Positions 52,966-62,422 of a DNA stretch of 64,000 bases are shown in pieces (position 1 is the first letter of the stretch; every line of letters begins with the position of its first letter). Source of the stretch: an uncultured Paracoccaceae bacterium (GTDB lineage: Bacteria > Pseudomonadota > Alphaproteobacteria > Rhodobacterales > Rhodobacteraceae); contig CANMDF010000001.1 of the NCBI GenBank assembly GCA_947496605.1, forward strand, positions 558,001-622,000. Direction: 5' to 3'. The translations under genes were made by a program, and so were the position numbers. A model generated the notes under the pieces. The model was not told where the DNA came from and made no database searches. It saw only the letters and a program-made list of their open reading frames with translations.

Positions 52966-53945
52966 AAAATGCCCTTTCGCATGGCGCCGTCGGCAAAACT
53001 GCGGGCCAAGCCTTGTTCAAAATCTACTTGTGGCGCCCAACCCAATTTACGTCGCGCATGATCAATATTCATCGTTTGGCGATACCGCATAATCCCCAAG
53101 GCGTAAGCGGTGACAGGTGGTTCGGGGTAGCCAGGCAACAAACGACAAATGGATTCCATTGTGCGGACAGCGGCGCACGCCGGACCAAACGGCAATTCAC
53201 GCCAGCGCGGTCTGATGCCCGTTGCGTCGCAAGCCGCTGTGATAATGTCAGGGAGCGACATGCCCACCCCGCCAGAGACGTTATACACCTCGCCCTTTGT
53301 TACGTGTTCCATCGCCAATGCGGCCATGCAGGCCGACACAACATCATCAACATGCGTAATGTCCGTGACCCCATCTTGCGAAAAGCGTGGCAACCCACGA
53401 GAGGCGACCCGCGTCAAACGTGGCAGCAGTGTTGTATCACCAGCCCCATAAATGCCGCGGGGCCGGATCACAATTGGCGACAGGTCACAACGGGCAAGCA
53501 CGGCCTGTTCAGCTGCAAACTTGGTCTTGGCATAGGCATTGACGAAATGACCGGCCACATCGCCTTCCTTTAAATCGTCCTGATCTTTAAACTGAAAATA
53601 GACGCTGGCGGTGGAAATAAAGACAAAGCGCTTCGCGCCCAATTGCGCGGCCAATTCTAGAACATTACCGGTCGCAGTTTCATTCGCGTGCACAAAATCG
53701 GCCTCACGTCCCCACGGCGACGACAGGCCGGCACAGTGAACAACGGCATCAATTGGCCCGATCCGGTCCCGATCAGCGGCAGGCACGGGAAAGCCCATGT
53801 CCAACGCAATGGTCCGCAGCCCCAAGGACGCGAGCGTGCGCAGCTTGTCTTGGTCGCGGCCCGTGGCCACAACACCATGATCTTTGAGGGCCACCGCCAT
53901 ATGTGAACCCAGAAAACCGGTGGCACCTGTCACCAACACACCCAT
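52962..53945 (-). CDS. Extended short-chain dehydrogenase (NAD-dependent epimerase/3-beta-HSD type)
   Basis: A 327-residue reductase. TGATGFLGSHMAV (about residues 6-18) is the cofactor loop, STASVYF and YAKTKFAAE (about 139-147, Tyr-x-x-x-Lys) the active site, and RPRGIYGAGDTTLLPRLTRVA the substrate-domain pattern common to OleD-like ketone reductases and epimerases. Together with a KAS-III-like gene it may reduce a beta-keto product. The ATG and the preceding gene's TGA share one base. Confidence 0.83.
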   Translation of the reverse strand: MGVLVTGATGFLGSHMAVALKDHGVVATGRDQDKLRTLASLGLRTIALDMGFPVPAADRDRIGPIDAVVHCAGLSSPWGREADFVHANETATGNVLELAAQLGAKRFVFISTASVYFQFKDQDDLKEGDVAGHFVNAYAKTKFAAEQAVLARCDLSPIVIRPRGIYGAGDTTLLPRLTRVASRGLPRFSQDGVTDITHVDDVVSACMAALAMEHVTKGEVYNVSGGVGMSLPDIITAACDATGIRPRWRELPFGPACAAVRTMESICRLLPGYPEPPVTAYALGIMRYRQTMNIDHARRKLGWAPQVDFEQGLARSFADGAMRKGIL

Positions 53946-54913
53946 CAGATTTTCAGTGCCACGCCGCCAAGCGACACGCCTGCAGATGTGCCCAACATTA
54001 AAACTTTGGCCCCAGGTCGCAGTTGATCTTGCATACTGGCCAGTGCCACTGGAATAGAGGCCGCAATTTGGTTGCCGACATCCTTGGAAATATCGAAAAC
54101 CTTTTCAGGCGCGAACCCACAAAGCCGGATCATATGCTGCAGTGCCATTGGACTGGCCTGATGAGGCACGACGAAATCAACGTCATCTCTCTGCCAGCCC
54201 GCTTTCATCAGAAGCCTATCTACGAACGAAGCAAACACCTGTGAGGTTAGTCGAAACAACGCTTTACCGTCCATGTCATAAAGGCTGTGGGCGGCGAACG
54301 CCTCTGGCTGGGCGCGAAAATCAAACCGGGTGCCACCTGCCCCGATCCCGCAATTGTCATACCCGCTAGCATGAGTTTCAAAAGCTGATGTAATCGCAGA
54401 TCCGCCATGCTCGACGACCACTGCTGCCGCGCCATCGCCAAACAATCCTGCAATTTGAGGCGCAGTTTCCCAAGGCAATGCCCTTGATGCAACCTCTGAT
54501 GAAATGATCAACGCGCGGCGATAGCCCCCGCGCGCAAGCATACTCTCAGCCACCTCAAGCGCGGTCAAGAAACTGAGGCATGTCGCATTCACATCAAAGG
54601 CAAAAGCTGCCCCATCCGCAATTCCCAGTCCTCGTTGATACGCAGGTGCCGTTGCCGGAATAGGCTGATAAGGCACAGCAGATGCGCCAATGATCAAATC
54701 AATATCTTCGACTGGCATTGTTGCTGCAGAGAGTGCGGCCCTTGCGGCCGCGACGCCCATGGAAATCTGGCTTTCGTCATCAGCGCACACATGGCGCGAT
54801 CGCACACCAGTCAACGTCTCAACCGTGCCTTGCGGCTGACCGAACAGGGCATCACAGGCCTCTGAAGGGCGTAACTCTGCGGGTAAATATGATCCGATAC
54901 CACATAAGTTCAC
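53945..54913 (-). CDS. 3-Oxoacyl-ACP synthase III-like (thiolase-fold) enzyme
   Basis: A 322-residue KAS-III/OleA-like condensing enzyme. The full catalytic triad is present: C112 in DVNATCLSFL, H251 in VPHQAS and N281 in KDVGNQIAASIP. The sequence departs from housekeeping FabH (LPAELRPSEACDALFGQPQG at the start), so it is most likely a pathway-specific enzyme that condenses or transfers acyl groups. First gene of the KAS-SDR-MBL-PaaK-ATP-grasp operon; its promoter would lie in 54914-55066, shared with the divergent gnd. No acyl-carrier-protein gene is present. Confidence 0.85.
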   Translation of the reverse strand: MNLCGIGSYLPAELRPSEACDALFGQPQGTVETLTGVRSRHVCADDESQISMGVAAARAALSAATMPVEDIDLIIGASAVPYQPIPATAPAYQRGLGIADGAAFAFDVNATCLSFLTALEVAESMLARGGYRRALIISSEVASRALPWETAPQIAGLFGDGAAAVVVEHGGSAITSAFETHASGYDNCGIGAGGTRFDFRAQPEAFAAHSLYDMDGKALFRLTSQVFASFVDRLLMKAGWQRDDVDFVVPHQASPMALQHMIRLCGFAPEKVFDISKDVGNQIAASIPVALASMQDQLRPGAKVLMLGTSAGVSLGGVALKI

Positions 54914-55066
54914 AACTAATTCGCCTTTCCAAACTCATTTATGAACATTGCTCACGTTTTGTGAAATTACAAGAGGCGGCTTTGGAATTAATCTGTGACG
55001 GGACGTTTTCATCTGACAAGAGAACACCTATCTCTATGACACAAAACCAAACAAAGGACCCCAGAC

Positions 55067-56467
55067 ATGAGTAACGCAGAAATCGGCCTGATCGGTCTGG
55101 GCACAATGGGCGCCGCACTCGCGCTGAATATCGCGGACAATGGGTTCGGCATTGCGGTTTGGAATCGCACCACGGAAAAAACAACTGCGTTTGTTGATGA
55201 CGCGGGCCCGCTTGCAAATAAGATTACACCAACGCAAACCCTTAAAGAGCTTGTCGCGGCGATTAAGATACCGCGGGCGATCATTCTGATGGTCCCTGCA
55301 GGACAGGCTGTGGATGATCAGATCGCAGCATTGCGTCCCCTGCTCGATGACGACGATATGATTATTGACGCTGGCAATGCGAATTTCCATGATACCAACC
55401 GCCGCGCACAAGAGGCAAGTGATCTGCCATTTCTGGGTATTGGCGTGTCTGGCGGCGAAGAAGGTGCGCGTTTTGGACCCTCAATTATGGGCGGTGGCAG
55501 CCAAGCATACTGGGACCGCGTTGCACATATTCTGACGGCGATCTCGGCCAAGCATGAAGGTGCGCCATGCGCAACTTGGATGGGCGAAGAAGGCGCAGGC
55601 CATTTTGTTAAGGCCGTCCATAACGGCATTGAATATGCAGACATGCAGATGATCGCCGAAGTCTACGGCGTCATGCGCGATGGACTTGGCTTGGACAGTG
55701 CCGCAATTGGTGACACATTCGCCAAATGGGATACCGGTCCTTTGCGCAGCTATCTTGTTGAAATATCGGGCAAAGTTGCAACTACTGTTGACCCCAAGAC
55801 CGGCAAACCGATGCTGGATGTTATCGTCGACGCAGCAGGGCAAAAGGGCACTGGTCGCTGGACCGCGATTGAGGCCCAGCATCTGGCAGCACCTATTCCC
55901 GCGATTGAGGCGGCTGTCGTGGCGCGCAACCTGTCGTCGCAGCGCGATGCGCGCGCCGCTGGCGAAGACCTGTTTGGCGCAGCACCGCGGCATATGGCCC
56001 ATGATGTTATGCCTTTGGAAACACTGGAAGAAGCATTGATCGCAGGTAAGATCATCGCCTACGCCCAAGGGTTCGACATGATCGAGAAAGCGTCAGATGA
56101 GTTCGGCTGGGCCCTGCCCCTGCCCGCCATTGCAGAAGTATGGCGGCAAGGCTGCATTATTCGCTCGGACATGCTGGACGATATGGCGACCGCTTTGCGC
56201 GAAAACCCAGAGCGCAATTTGATGATGGCACCGCGCTTTGCTGACACATTGAAGAAGACACATGGCGCATTGCGCCAGGTTGTAGCGCAAGGCGCACTGC
56301 ACGGTATTGCAATGCCTGCCTTATCGTCTGGGCTGGCTTATTTTGATGCGATGCGTACCGCACGCGGCACAGCGAATATGATCCAAGGGCAGCGTGATTT
56401 CTTTGGTGCACATGGCTTTGAGCGAATTGACGGTGGAACAGGGCAGCACGGCCCTTGGGGCGATTAA
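55067..56467 (+). CDS. gnd: 6-Phosphogluconate dehydrogenase, decarboxylating
   Basis: A 466-residue enzyme of the oxidative pentose phosphate pathway: 6-phosphogluconate to ribulose 5-phosphate with CO2 and NAD(P)H. IGLIGLGTMGAALALNIADNG (about residues 6-26) is the cofactor motif. The substrate and active-site motifs GIGVSGGEEGARFGPSIMGGG (about 125-145), GHFVKAVHNGIEYADMQ (about 180-196) and GTGRWT are intact. The length equals the E. coli enzyme to within two residues. Its 3' end overlaps phoB by 4 bases, tail to tail. Confidence 0.96.
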   Translation: MSNAEIGLIGLGTMGAALALNIADNGFGIAVWNRTTEKTTAFVDDAGPLANKITPTQTLKELVAAIKIPRAIILMVPAGQAVDDQIAALRPLLDDDDMIIDAGNANFHDTNRRAQEASDLPFLGIGVSGGEEGARFGPSIMGGGSQAYWDRVAHILTAISAKHEGAPCATWMGEEGAGHFVKAVHNGIEYADMQMIAEVYGVMRDGLGLDSAAIGDTFAKWDTGPLRSYLVEISGKVATTVDPKTGKPMLDVIVDAAGQKGTGRWTAIEAQHLAAPIPAIEAAVVARNLSSQRDARAAGEDLFGAAPRHMAHDVMPLETLEEALIAGKIIAYAQGFDMIEKASDEFGWALPLPAIAEVWRQGCIIRSDMLDDMATALRENPERNLMMAPRFADTLKKTHGALRQVVAQGALHGIAMPALSSGLAYFDAMRTARGTANMIQGQRDFFGAHGFERIDGGTGQHGPWGD

Positions 56468-57150
56468 CCCAAGGCGTATCCGGCACCGCGCACAGTGCGC
56501 ACAGGATCATTGCCACCGTTCTGTGTAAGCACCTTGCGCAATCGCCCGACATGGACGTCAACGGTGCGCGTATCCACATAGATGTCGCGTCCCCAAACCC
56601 GGTCGAGCAGCATATCACGCGACCAAACCCGCCCCGGTTTTTCCATAAAAGTGGACAACAGGCGAAACTCGGTTGGGCCCAACTTTAGAGGCATGTCATT
56701 ACGCGTCACGCGATGTGTTTCGGCATCCAGCACAATGTCATCGTAGGTCAAAACCTGACCAACAGTGGCCGGCCGGACGCGGCGCAATTGCGACCGCACA
56801 CGCGCCATCAGTTCCGAGACAGAATAGGGCTTAACAACATAGTCATCGGCCCCCGTTTCCAACCCACGCACTTTGTCCACTTCTTCGGACCGGGCGGACA
56901 ACATGATGATCGGAATGGCCCGGGTGTCTGGATTTATTTTAAGCTGGCGACAAACCTCTATGCCTGACAAGTGCGGCATCATCCAATCAAGCACAATCAC
57001 ATCGGGCGCATCCTCATCAACGCAAACCAGCGCGTCCTCACCGTTCTCGGCACGGGTCACTCGAAATCCTTCAGCCTCAAGGTTATAGGCCAACACCTCG
57101 CGCTGCGCCGCTTCATCTTCAACAATCAGAACATGGGGCTGGCTGGCCAT
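56464..57150 (-). CDS. phoB: Phosphate-regulon response regulator PhoB
   Basis: A 228-residue OmpR/PhoB-type regulator: receiver domain (acidic pocket EDE, phospho-acceptor D55 in VLDWMMP, K in VVKPYS) and a winged-helix DNA-binding domain (about residues 130-228, with DVHVGRLRKVL). Last gene of the phoR-pstSCAB-phoU-phoB block, 3 bases after phoU. Activated by PhoR under phosphate limitation; the Pho box in front of pstS is its expected site. Confidence 0.95.
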   Translation of the reverse strand: MASQPHVLIVEDEAAQREVLAYNLEAEGFRVTRAENGEDALVCVDEDAPDVIVLDWMMPHLSGIEVCRQLKINPDTRAIPIIMLSARSEEVDKVRGLETGADDYVVKPYSVSELMARVRSQLRRVRPATVGQVLTYDDIVLDAETHRVTRNDMPLKLGPTEFRLLSTFMEKPGRVWSRDMLLDRVWGRDIYVDTRTVDVHVGRLRKVLTQNGGNDPVRTVRGAGYALG

Positions 57151-57153
57151 TGG

Positions 57154-57861
57154 TCAGCTCGGGTCTGTCACATAGGCGGTTTTATCGCCCTTTGGACGGT
57201 CTTCTTCCGGCATCTCGCCTGTCACAAGATAGATGATCTGTTCGGCCATATTGGTGGTCAAATCGCCCATCCGCTCAATATTCTTCGCCATGAAATGCAA
57301 ATGCATACACGATGTGATGTTGCGCGGGTCTTCCATCATAAAGGTCAGGAACTCGCGGAACAGCGCGTTGTACATCTGGTCAACTTCTTGGTCGCGCTGC
57401 CGGACGTCTTCGGCCAATTCAGCATCACCGCGCACATAGGCATCCAGCGTGTCTTTCAACATCTGTTCAACTTCGCGGGCCATCCGGCGCAATGCGGCGT
57501 CTGATCCGTTCACTGGGTTCATCTCGACCACGACGCTTGTCCGCTTGGCGATGTTCTTGGCGTAATCGCCGATGCGTTCAAGCGATGCGGCCAAGCGCAG
57601 CACCGTAAGAACGGAGCGTAAGTCTTTGGAAACAGGGGCACGAAGGGCAATCGTGCGTGCCGCTTCCTCATTGATTTGGATCTCAAGCGCGTCGATCAAC
57701 TTATCCCCGGCCCGGACCTCATCGGCCAATTCGACATCGCGCTCGGCCAAGGATTTTGCTGCATTGCGGATCGCCTCTTCGACCAGACCGCCCATGCGCA
57801 TAATCAATGTTGTGATGCCTTCGAGGTCACGGTCGTAAGCGGATGAAATATGTTCATTCAT
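57154..57861 (-). CDS. phoU: Phosphate signalling protein PhoU
   Basis: A 235-residue all-helical cytoplasmic protein with two PhoU repeats; LERIGDYAKNIAKR (about residues 94-107) and NIERMGDLTTNMAEQIIYLV (about 194-213) are the metal-binding E/D-x-x-x-D repeat motifs. It couples the Pst transporter to PhoR inhibition. Located between pstB and phoB. Confidence 0.95.
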   Translation of the reverse strand: MNEHISSAYDRDLEGITTLIMRMGGLVEEAIRNAAKSLAERDVELADEVRAGDKLIDALEIQINEEAARTIALRAPVSKDLRSVLTVLRLAASLERIGDYAKNIAKRTSVVVEMNPVNGSDAALRRMAREVEQMLKDTLDAYVRGDAELAEDVRQRDQEVDQMYNALFREFLTFMMEDPRNITSCMHLHFMAKNIERMGDLTTNMAEQIIYLVTGEMPEEDRPKGDKTAYVTDPS

Positions 57862-57873
57862 TGTGACTGCTCC

Positions 57874-58674
57874 TTACCCGATCCGGCCGGAAATATAGCT
57901 TTCCGTGCGTGGGTCTTGTGGGTTGGTGAAAATCTTGTCTGTATCGTCATATTCTACCAAGTTACCAAGGTGGAAAAACGCGGTTTTTTGGCTGACACGG
58001 GCCGCCTGCTGCATCGAATGGGTCACGATCACGACTGAGAAGCTTTGACGCAGCTCGTCGATCAGTTCCTCAACCTGGGCCGTGGCGATCGGATCCAAAG
58101 CAGAGCACGGCTCGTCCATCAACAACACTTCCGGCGCTGTCGCAATTGCGCGGGCGATGCAAAGGCGCTGCTGTTGGCCGCCTGAAAGACCTGTACCGGG
58201 TGAATCCAACCGATCCTTGGCTTCGTTCCAGAGCGCGGCTTTGCGCAATGATTTTTCGACAATCTCGTCCAGATCGGCCTTATTCCGTGCCAATCCATGG
58301 ATTTTTGGGCCATATGCCACATTGTCGTAAATCGATTTCGGGAATGGGTTTGGCTTTTGAAACACCATTCCCACCTTTGCACGCAACTGTACCGGATCGA
58401 CCTTTGGGTCATAGATGTCTTCACCATCGATGCGAATGTCACCCATCACGCGCGCCACATCAATTGTGTCGTTCATACGGTTGATACAACGCAAGAAAGT
58501 TGACTTACCACAACCAGACGGACCAATAAAAGCGGTCACGGTTTTGTCTTCAATCTCGACATCCACGTCCTTGATAGCATGGTTGTCGCCGTAGTAGACC
58601 TGCACGCCTTTGGCGGAAATCTTGATGTCTTGTTCCGTGCTCATTGCGCGATCCATTTGTGTCATATCTTCCAT
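57874..58674 (-). CDS. pstB: Phosphate ABC transporter ATPase PstB
   Basis: A 266-residue ATPase. Walker [14 protein letters not shown], signature [14 protein letters not shown], Walker [16 protein letters not shown] and the PstB-typical [20 protein letters not shown] are present. The ATG at 58674 has GGA at the right distance; a longer reading would overlap pstA. It lies 10 bases after pstA. Confidence 0.96.
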   Translation of the reverse strand: MEDMTQMDRAMSTEQDIKISAKGVQVYYGDNHAIKDVDVEIEDKTVTAFIGPSGCGKSTFLRCINRMNDTIDVARVMGDIRIDGEDIYDPKVDPVQLRAKVGMVFQKPNPFPKSIYDNVAYGPKIHGLARNKADLDEIVEKSLRKAALWNEAKDRLDSPGTGLSGGQQQRLCIARAIATAPEVLLMDEPCSALDPIATAQVEELIDELRQSFSVVIVTHSMQQAARVSQKTAFFHLGNLVEYDDTDKIFTNPQDPRTESYISGRIG

Positions 58675-58684
58675 TTCGAATTTC

Positions 58685-60004
58685 CTACCAACGCCGCTCA
58701 AACCGGCGACGCAGATAGATCGCGACCGCGTTCATAATAAGCAAAAACACCAGCAATGTAATGATCGCACCAGATGCGCGTTCCACGAACGCCGGATCCG
58801 AGCGTTGGGTCCAGTTATAAACCTGCACGGGCAGCGCTGTTGACGCCTCACCAAACAAACCCGCTTCGGGCGTAAAGGCCGCAGGGTATTCCCGCACGAA
58901 GGCCACCATGCCGATCAACAGGAGCGGAGCCGTTTCGCCCAACGCCTGTGCGAGACCAATGATTGTGCCTGTTAAGATGCCCGGTGCCGCTAATGGCAGT
59001 ACGTGGTGAAACACCGACTGCATCTTGGACGCACCCACGCCCAAAGCCGCATCGCGGATCGATGGCGGCACTGATTTCAGCGCCGCACGGGTTGAGATGA
59101 TGATCGTCGGCAAGGTCATCAAGGTCAGCACCAAGCCACCTACCAACGGTGAGGATTGGTTGAATTCCATGAAGTTGATAAAGATCGCAAGGCCCAAGAT
59201 ACCGTAAACAATCGACGGTACCGCCGCGAGGTTCGAGATGTTCACCTCGATGATATCCGTGATCCGGTTCTTGGGTGCGAACTCTTCCAGATAGATGGAT
59301 GATGCCACGCCGATGGGCAAAGCGAGAAACAACACCACCAGCATCATGTACAAGGACCCAAGGATCGCAACGCCCAAACCAGCCGCCTCTGGCCGTTGGT
59401 CGGATGCATCTGGTGCAGTGAAAAAGCTCCAGTTGAACTTTGTCTCGATCACGCCTGCATCAGCAAGCGCTTGCGCCAACATCACAGCTTCGGGCGACGT
59501 GTTGCCATCCAAAGCGGCCGTTTCCAACGTGACGCGGCCCTTAAAGAACCCGTCAATCCGGCCCGAAGCAAGCAAATCAAAGGTGAGCGTTTCACCGACT
59601 AAATTAGGGCTCGCCAACACGCGGTTGCGCACGGTTGCCGCCGCTTCCTTTGAAATCATGGCGGCAATGTCTTTATCTGACAGGTCTGTGGTCAGACCTT
59701 GGCGGGCAACCTCGGCCACAATCGCGTCACGCAGCAAAGGCGCATAGCCGATTGTCGTCGTGCGTGCCATTTCCGCAGGGTCGCGGTTCCCGCGTTTGTC
59801 GACGCGCTCTTCGGACAACTCAATCGGCAAGGTGATATAGGTTTGCTGAAATGAGCTGAGGCCATTGGTCAACACAGAGGTCAGCAAAATCGCCAGCGCC
59901 AGCATCGCCACGACGATCGCCGACAGCCCGTAGGCTTTGAAACGCGCCTCGGCCGCGTTGCGCTTTTTCGTGCGTGCGTCACTGGCCAACAATGAAGTCT
60001 TCAT
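58685..60004 (-). CDS. pstA: Phosphate ABC transporter permease PstA
   Basis: A 439-residue permease, longer than the E. coli form (about 296) because of an N-terminal cytoplasmic and periplasmic extension (about residues 1-190) common in alphaproteobacteria. The C-terminal membrane domain holds [32 protein letters not shown] and [24 protein letters not shown]. The ATG overlaps the pstC stop by 4 bases. Confidence 0.94.
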   Translation of the reverse strand: MKTSLLASDARTKKRNAAEARFKAYGLSAIVVAMLALAILLTSVLTNGLSSFQQTYITLPIELSEERVDKRGNRDPAEMARTTTIGYAPLLRDAIVAEVARQGLTTDLSDKDIAAMISKEAAATVRNRVLASPNLVGETLTFDLLASGRIDGFFKGRVTLETAALDGNTSPEAVMLAQALADAGVIETKFNWSFFTAPDASDQRPEAAGLGVAILGSLYMMLVVLFLALPIGVASSIYLEEFAPKNRITDIIEVNISNLAAVPSIVYGILGLAIFINFMEFNQSSPLVGGLVLTLMTLPTIIISTRAALKSVPPSIRDAALGVGASKMQSVFHHVLPLAAPGILTGTIIGLAQALGETAPLLLIGMVAFVREYPAAFTPEAGLFGEASTALPVQVYNWTQRSDPAFVERASGAIITLLVFLLIMNAVAIYLRRRFERRW

Positions 60005-61203
60005 TCGTACTGCTCCCGATATTTGCGCACGATGTAGAGGGCGAACACGTTCAGGCCCAGAGTGATAACAAAGAGCGTCAGGCCAAGGGCAAAGGCCACG
60101 AGCGTTTCAGGGCTGGCAAAATCCGTGTCACCTGTCAGCTGACTGACGATCTTGACGGTCACAGTCGTCATGGCCTCAAACGGGTTCAGCGATAATCGGG
60201 CCGCGGCCCCTGCCCCCAAGACCACAATCATCGTCTCGCCAATGGCACGCGACGCCGCGAGGAGCACCGCGCCAACGATGCCGGGCAAAGCTGCTGGAAT
60301 GACAACCTGACGGATGGTTTCAGATGGTGTCGCACCCAGGCCCAGTGACCCGTCGCGCATCGCCTGCGGCACCGCATTGATAATGTCATCTGACAATGAA
60401 CTGACAAAAGGGATCAACATGATCCCCATAACCAAACCAGCAGTCATCACCGACGACGCGCTTTGACCGAAACCCATAGGCTCGGCGAAATAGTCACGTA
60501 GCAATGGGCCAACAGTGATCAGCGCAAAGAGGCCGTAAACGATCGTGGGGATACCGGCGAGCACTTCGATGGCAGGCTTTGCGACCGAACGCATCCGCGG
60601 GCTGGCGTATTCGGACAGATATATCGCGGCGAACAGGCCGATGGGGACTGCAAACAAAAGCGCGATAAAGCTGACGTAAAGTGTGCCCCACAAAAGCGGC
60701 AGAATACCCAGATCAGAGTTACCACGGAAGTTTGGTGACCAAGTGGTCGAAAAGAAGAAATCGCGCCAATCGTATTGACCAAAGAAGTTCAGCGATTCAA
60801 ACAGCATCGAAAAGACGATCCCGATGGTCGTCATGATCGCGATGCTAGAGGCGAAAATCAAAAGGCCCAAAATCCAGCGTTCGGCGTAGATGCGGGCGCG
60901 GCTATCTGTCTTGATACCGATCAGTGACAAGGCAAAACCTGTCACCCCTAATCCGATAATGATCAGTGCAAAAAACCAGTTCGGTTCAGCCTGTGAAAGA
61001 CGCGCATAAAGCGCAAACAAAAGCACCGCTGCGGTGGGCGGAACGGCTGTAGCGAGTGCGGTGCTTAATGCATGCTGATTGGGCAAAGACACCAATGTGC
61101 GGATATCACCACCCGCAACCTGCAAGGCACGCGACTTTGCCAAAAAATAGCCGGCCAGGGCCAGCGCAAAGATCAAAAGAAGCGGTGTTGTCAGCATTTG
61201 CAT
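60001..61203 (-). CDS. pstC: Phosphate ABC transporter permease PstC
   Basis: A 400-residue permease with an N-terminal extension of several membrane segments before the binding-protein-dependent permease core. GLFAAIYLSEYASPRMRSVAKPAIEVLAGIPTIVYGLFAL (about residues 209-248) and PQAMRDGSLGLGATPSETIRQVVIPAALPGI (about 301-331) are the EAA-type motifs. A strong stem-loop separates it from pstS upstream. Confidence 0.94.
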   Translation of the reverse strand: MQMLTTPLLLIFALALAGYFLAKSRALQVAGGDIRTLVSLPNQHALSTALATAVPPTAAVLLFALYARLSQAEPNWFFALIIIGLGVTGFALSLIGIKTDSRARIYAERWILGLLIFASSIAIMTTIGIVFSMLFESLNFFGQYDWRDFFFSTTWSPNFRGNSDLGILPLLWGTLYVSFIALLFAVPIGLFAAIYLSEYASPRMRSVAKPAIEVLAGIPTIVYGLFALITVGPLLRDYFAEPMGFGQSASSVMTAGLVMGIMLIPFVSSLSDDIINAVPQAMRDGSLGLGATPSETIRQVVIPAALPGIVGAVLLAASRAIGETMIVVLGAGAAARLSLNPFEAMTTVTVKIVSQLTGDTDFASPETLVAFALGLTLFVITLGLNVFALYIVRKYREQYE

Positions 61204-61229
61204 GGGGTGTTTTCCATCAGCGGGTATTG

Positions 61230-61259
61230 TCTCGGGGGCATCCGTAGATGCCCCCGAGA
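61230..61259. promoter_or_regulatory. Intercistronic stem-loop between pstS and pstC
   Basis: TCTCGGGGGCAT (61230-61241) and ATGCCCCCGAGA (61248-61259), a perfect 12-bp stem with a 6-base loop, directly after the pstS stop on the minus strand. Likely a 3' end or stabiliser that gives more PstS than membrane subunits. Confidence 0.75.
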
Positions 61260-61266
61260 AGTATTT

Positions 61267-62307
61267 TCAAAGATCAGGAGCAGACCCCATCAGCGTCTCA
61301 TTCATCACGGCATCTTGGACATCCCACAGGTCGGGATCAGACACGAGGCCGTATTCCGCGAGTGGGCCATCGGGCCCTGCGATATCGTCGGAGATGAAGA
61401 ATTCAGCGAATTCTTTCAGGCCAGGGATCACACCGATGTGCCCTGCTTTGATGTAGAAATACAAAGGACGCGACACCGGATATTCGGCTGCGGCAATACT
61501 CTCCACCGTCGGAACAACACCGTTCATCGTCGCCACTTGCAACTTGGTTGTGTTGTTCTCATAGAATGACAGGCCAAAAACACCAATCCCGTTGCTGTCC
61601 GCTTCGATACGGGCCAGCGTCTCGGTGTAATCACCGTCAATGTCTACGGACCGTCCATCAGTGCGGATCGCCATGCACTTACCTTCGGCTGTGTCTTCAT
61701 CAACACCCGCGGCCATCATCGCCTCGAAGAACCCGCCCTCTTCGCAACCAGCGAGGATGACTTTTTCTTCAAACACTTCGCGCGTGCCGTGCTTGGTGCC
61801 GGGGATAAATGCTTGGATCGGCTGCGCAGGGAATTCGGGGTTCACTTGGTCCCACGTCTCGAACGTGTTTGGAACCAGTTCGCCGTCAATGAAATGCTCA
61901 TTGGCCAGCGCTTTGTACCAGTCAACTGGCGTGAATGCGAACGCGTTGCCGTTGATGTCGGATGCAAAGACGATGCCGTCATAACCGATACGCACTTCGA
62001 TGATGTCGGTCACACCGTTTTCGGCGCAGACCGCTATTTCGGCCGGACGAATTGCACGGGATGCGTTCGCTATATCCAAAGTGTTGGCGCCAATGCCTTC
62101 GCAAAAACGCTTCAGGCCGGCAGAAGAGCCGCCCGATTCGACAACTGGTGTCGGAAAATCAAAGTTTTCGCCGAACACTTCGGCTACGATGGCTGCGTAT
62201 GGCAACACCGTGGATGATCCAGCAACCTGCACGTTATCGCGTGCAAAAGAAGCGGTGGCAGTAAGGGCAATCGCCGCGGTTGTCGCGGTCAACTTTATGA
62301 AAGACAT
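61267..62307 (-). CDS. pstS: Periplasmic phosphate-binding protein PstS
   Basis: A 346-residue binding protein. The ATG at 62307 (AGGAGT upstream) opens a signal peptide MSFIKLTATTAAIALTATASFA. The mature protein has VAGSSTVLPY and ESGGSSAGLKRFCEG, the two phosphate-binding serine loops, as in large PstS/SphX-type proteins. A Pho box lies upstream, overlapping the phoR 3' end. Separated from pstC by a stem-loop. Confidence 0.94.
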   Translation of the reverse strand: MSFIKLTATTAAIALTATASFARDNVQVAGSSTVLPYAAIVAEVFGENFDFPTPVVESGGSSAGLKRFCEGIGANTLDIANASRAIRPAEIAVCAENGVTDIIEVRIGYDGIVFASDINGNAFAFTPVDWYKALANEHFIDGELVPNTFETWDQVNPEFPAQPIQAFIPGTKHGTREVFEEKVILAGCEEGGFFEAMMAAGVDEDTAEGKCMAIRTDGRSVDIDGDYTETLARIEADSNGIGVFGLSFYENNTTKLQVATMNGVVPTVESIAAAEYPVSRPLYFYIKAGHIGVIPGLKEFAEFFISDDIAGPDGPLAEYGLVSDPDLWDVQDAVMNETLMGSAPDL

Positions 62308-62389
62308 CAGTTTACTCCTGTCAGTCAAACATCGGTAGCGCGCGAACCGCCCTACCATCACCGGCACATCTAGGCCGCCTGCAAAAAGC

Positions 62390-62422
62390 TTTTGTGACAG
62401 TTGTGTAAAAGTTTTATGACAC
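62390..62422 (-). promoter_or_regulatory. Pho box (three 11-bp units) in front of pstS
   Basis: On the minus strand three consecutive 11-base units read GTGTCATAAAA, CTTTTACACAA and CTGTCACAAAA; the outer two fit the 7+4 PhoB-box pattern (CTGTCAT plus four mostly A/T bases) well, the middle one more loosely. The box overlaps the last codons and stop of phoR, so pstS-pstCAB-phoU-phoB can be induced separately from phoR. Confidence 0.75.
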
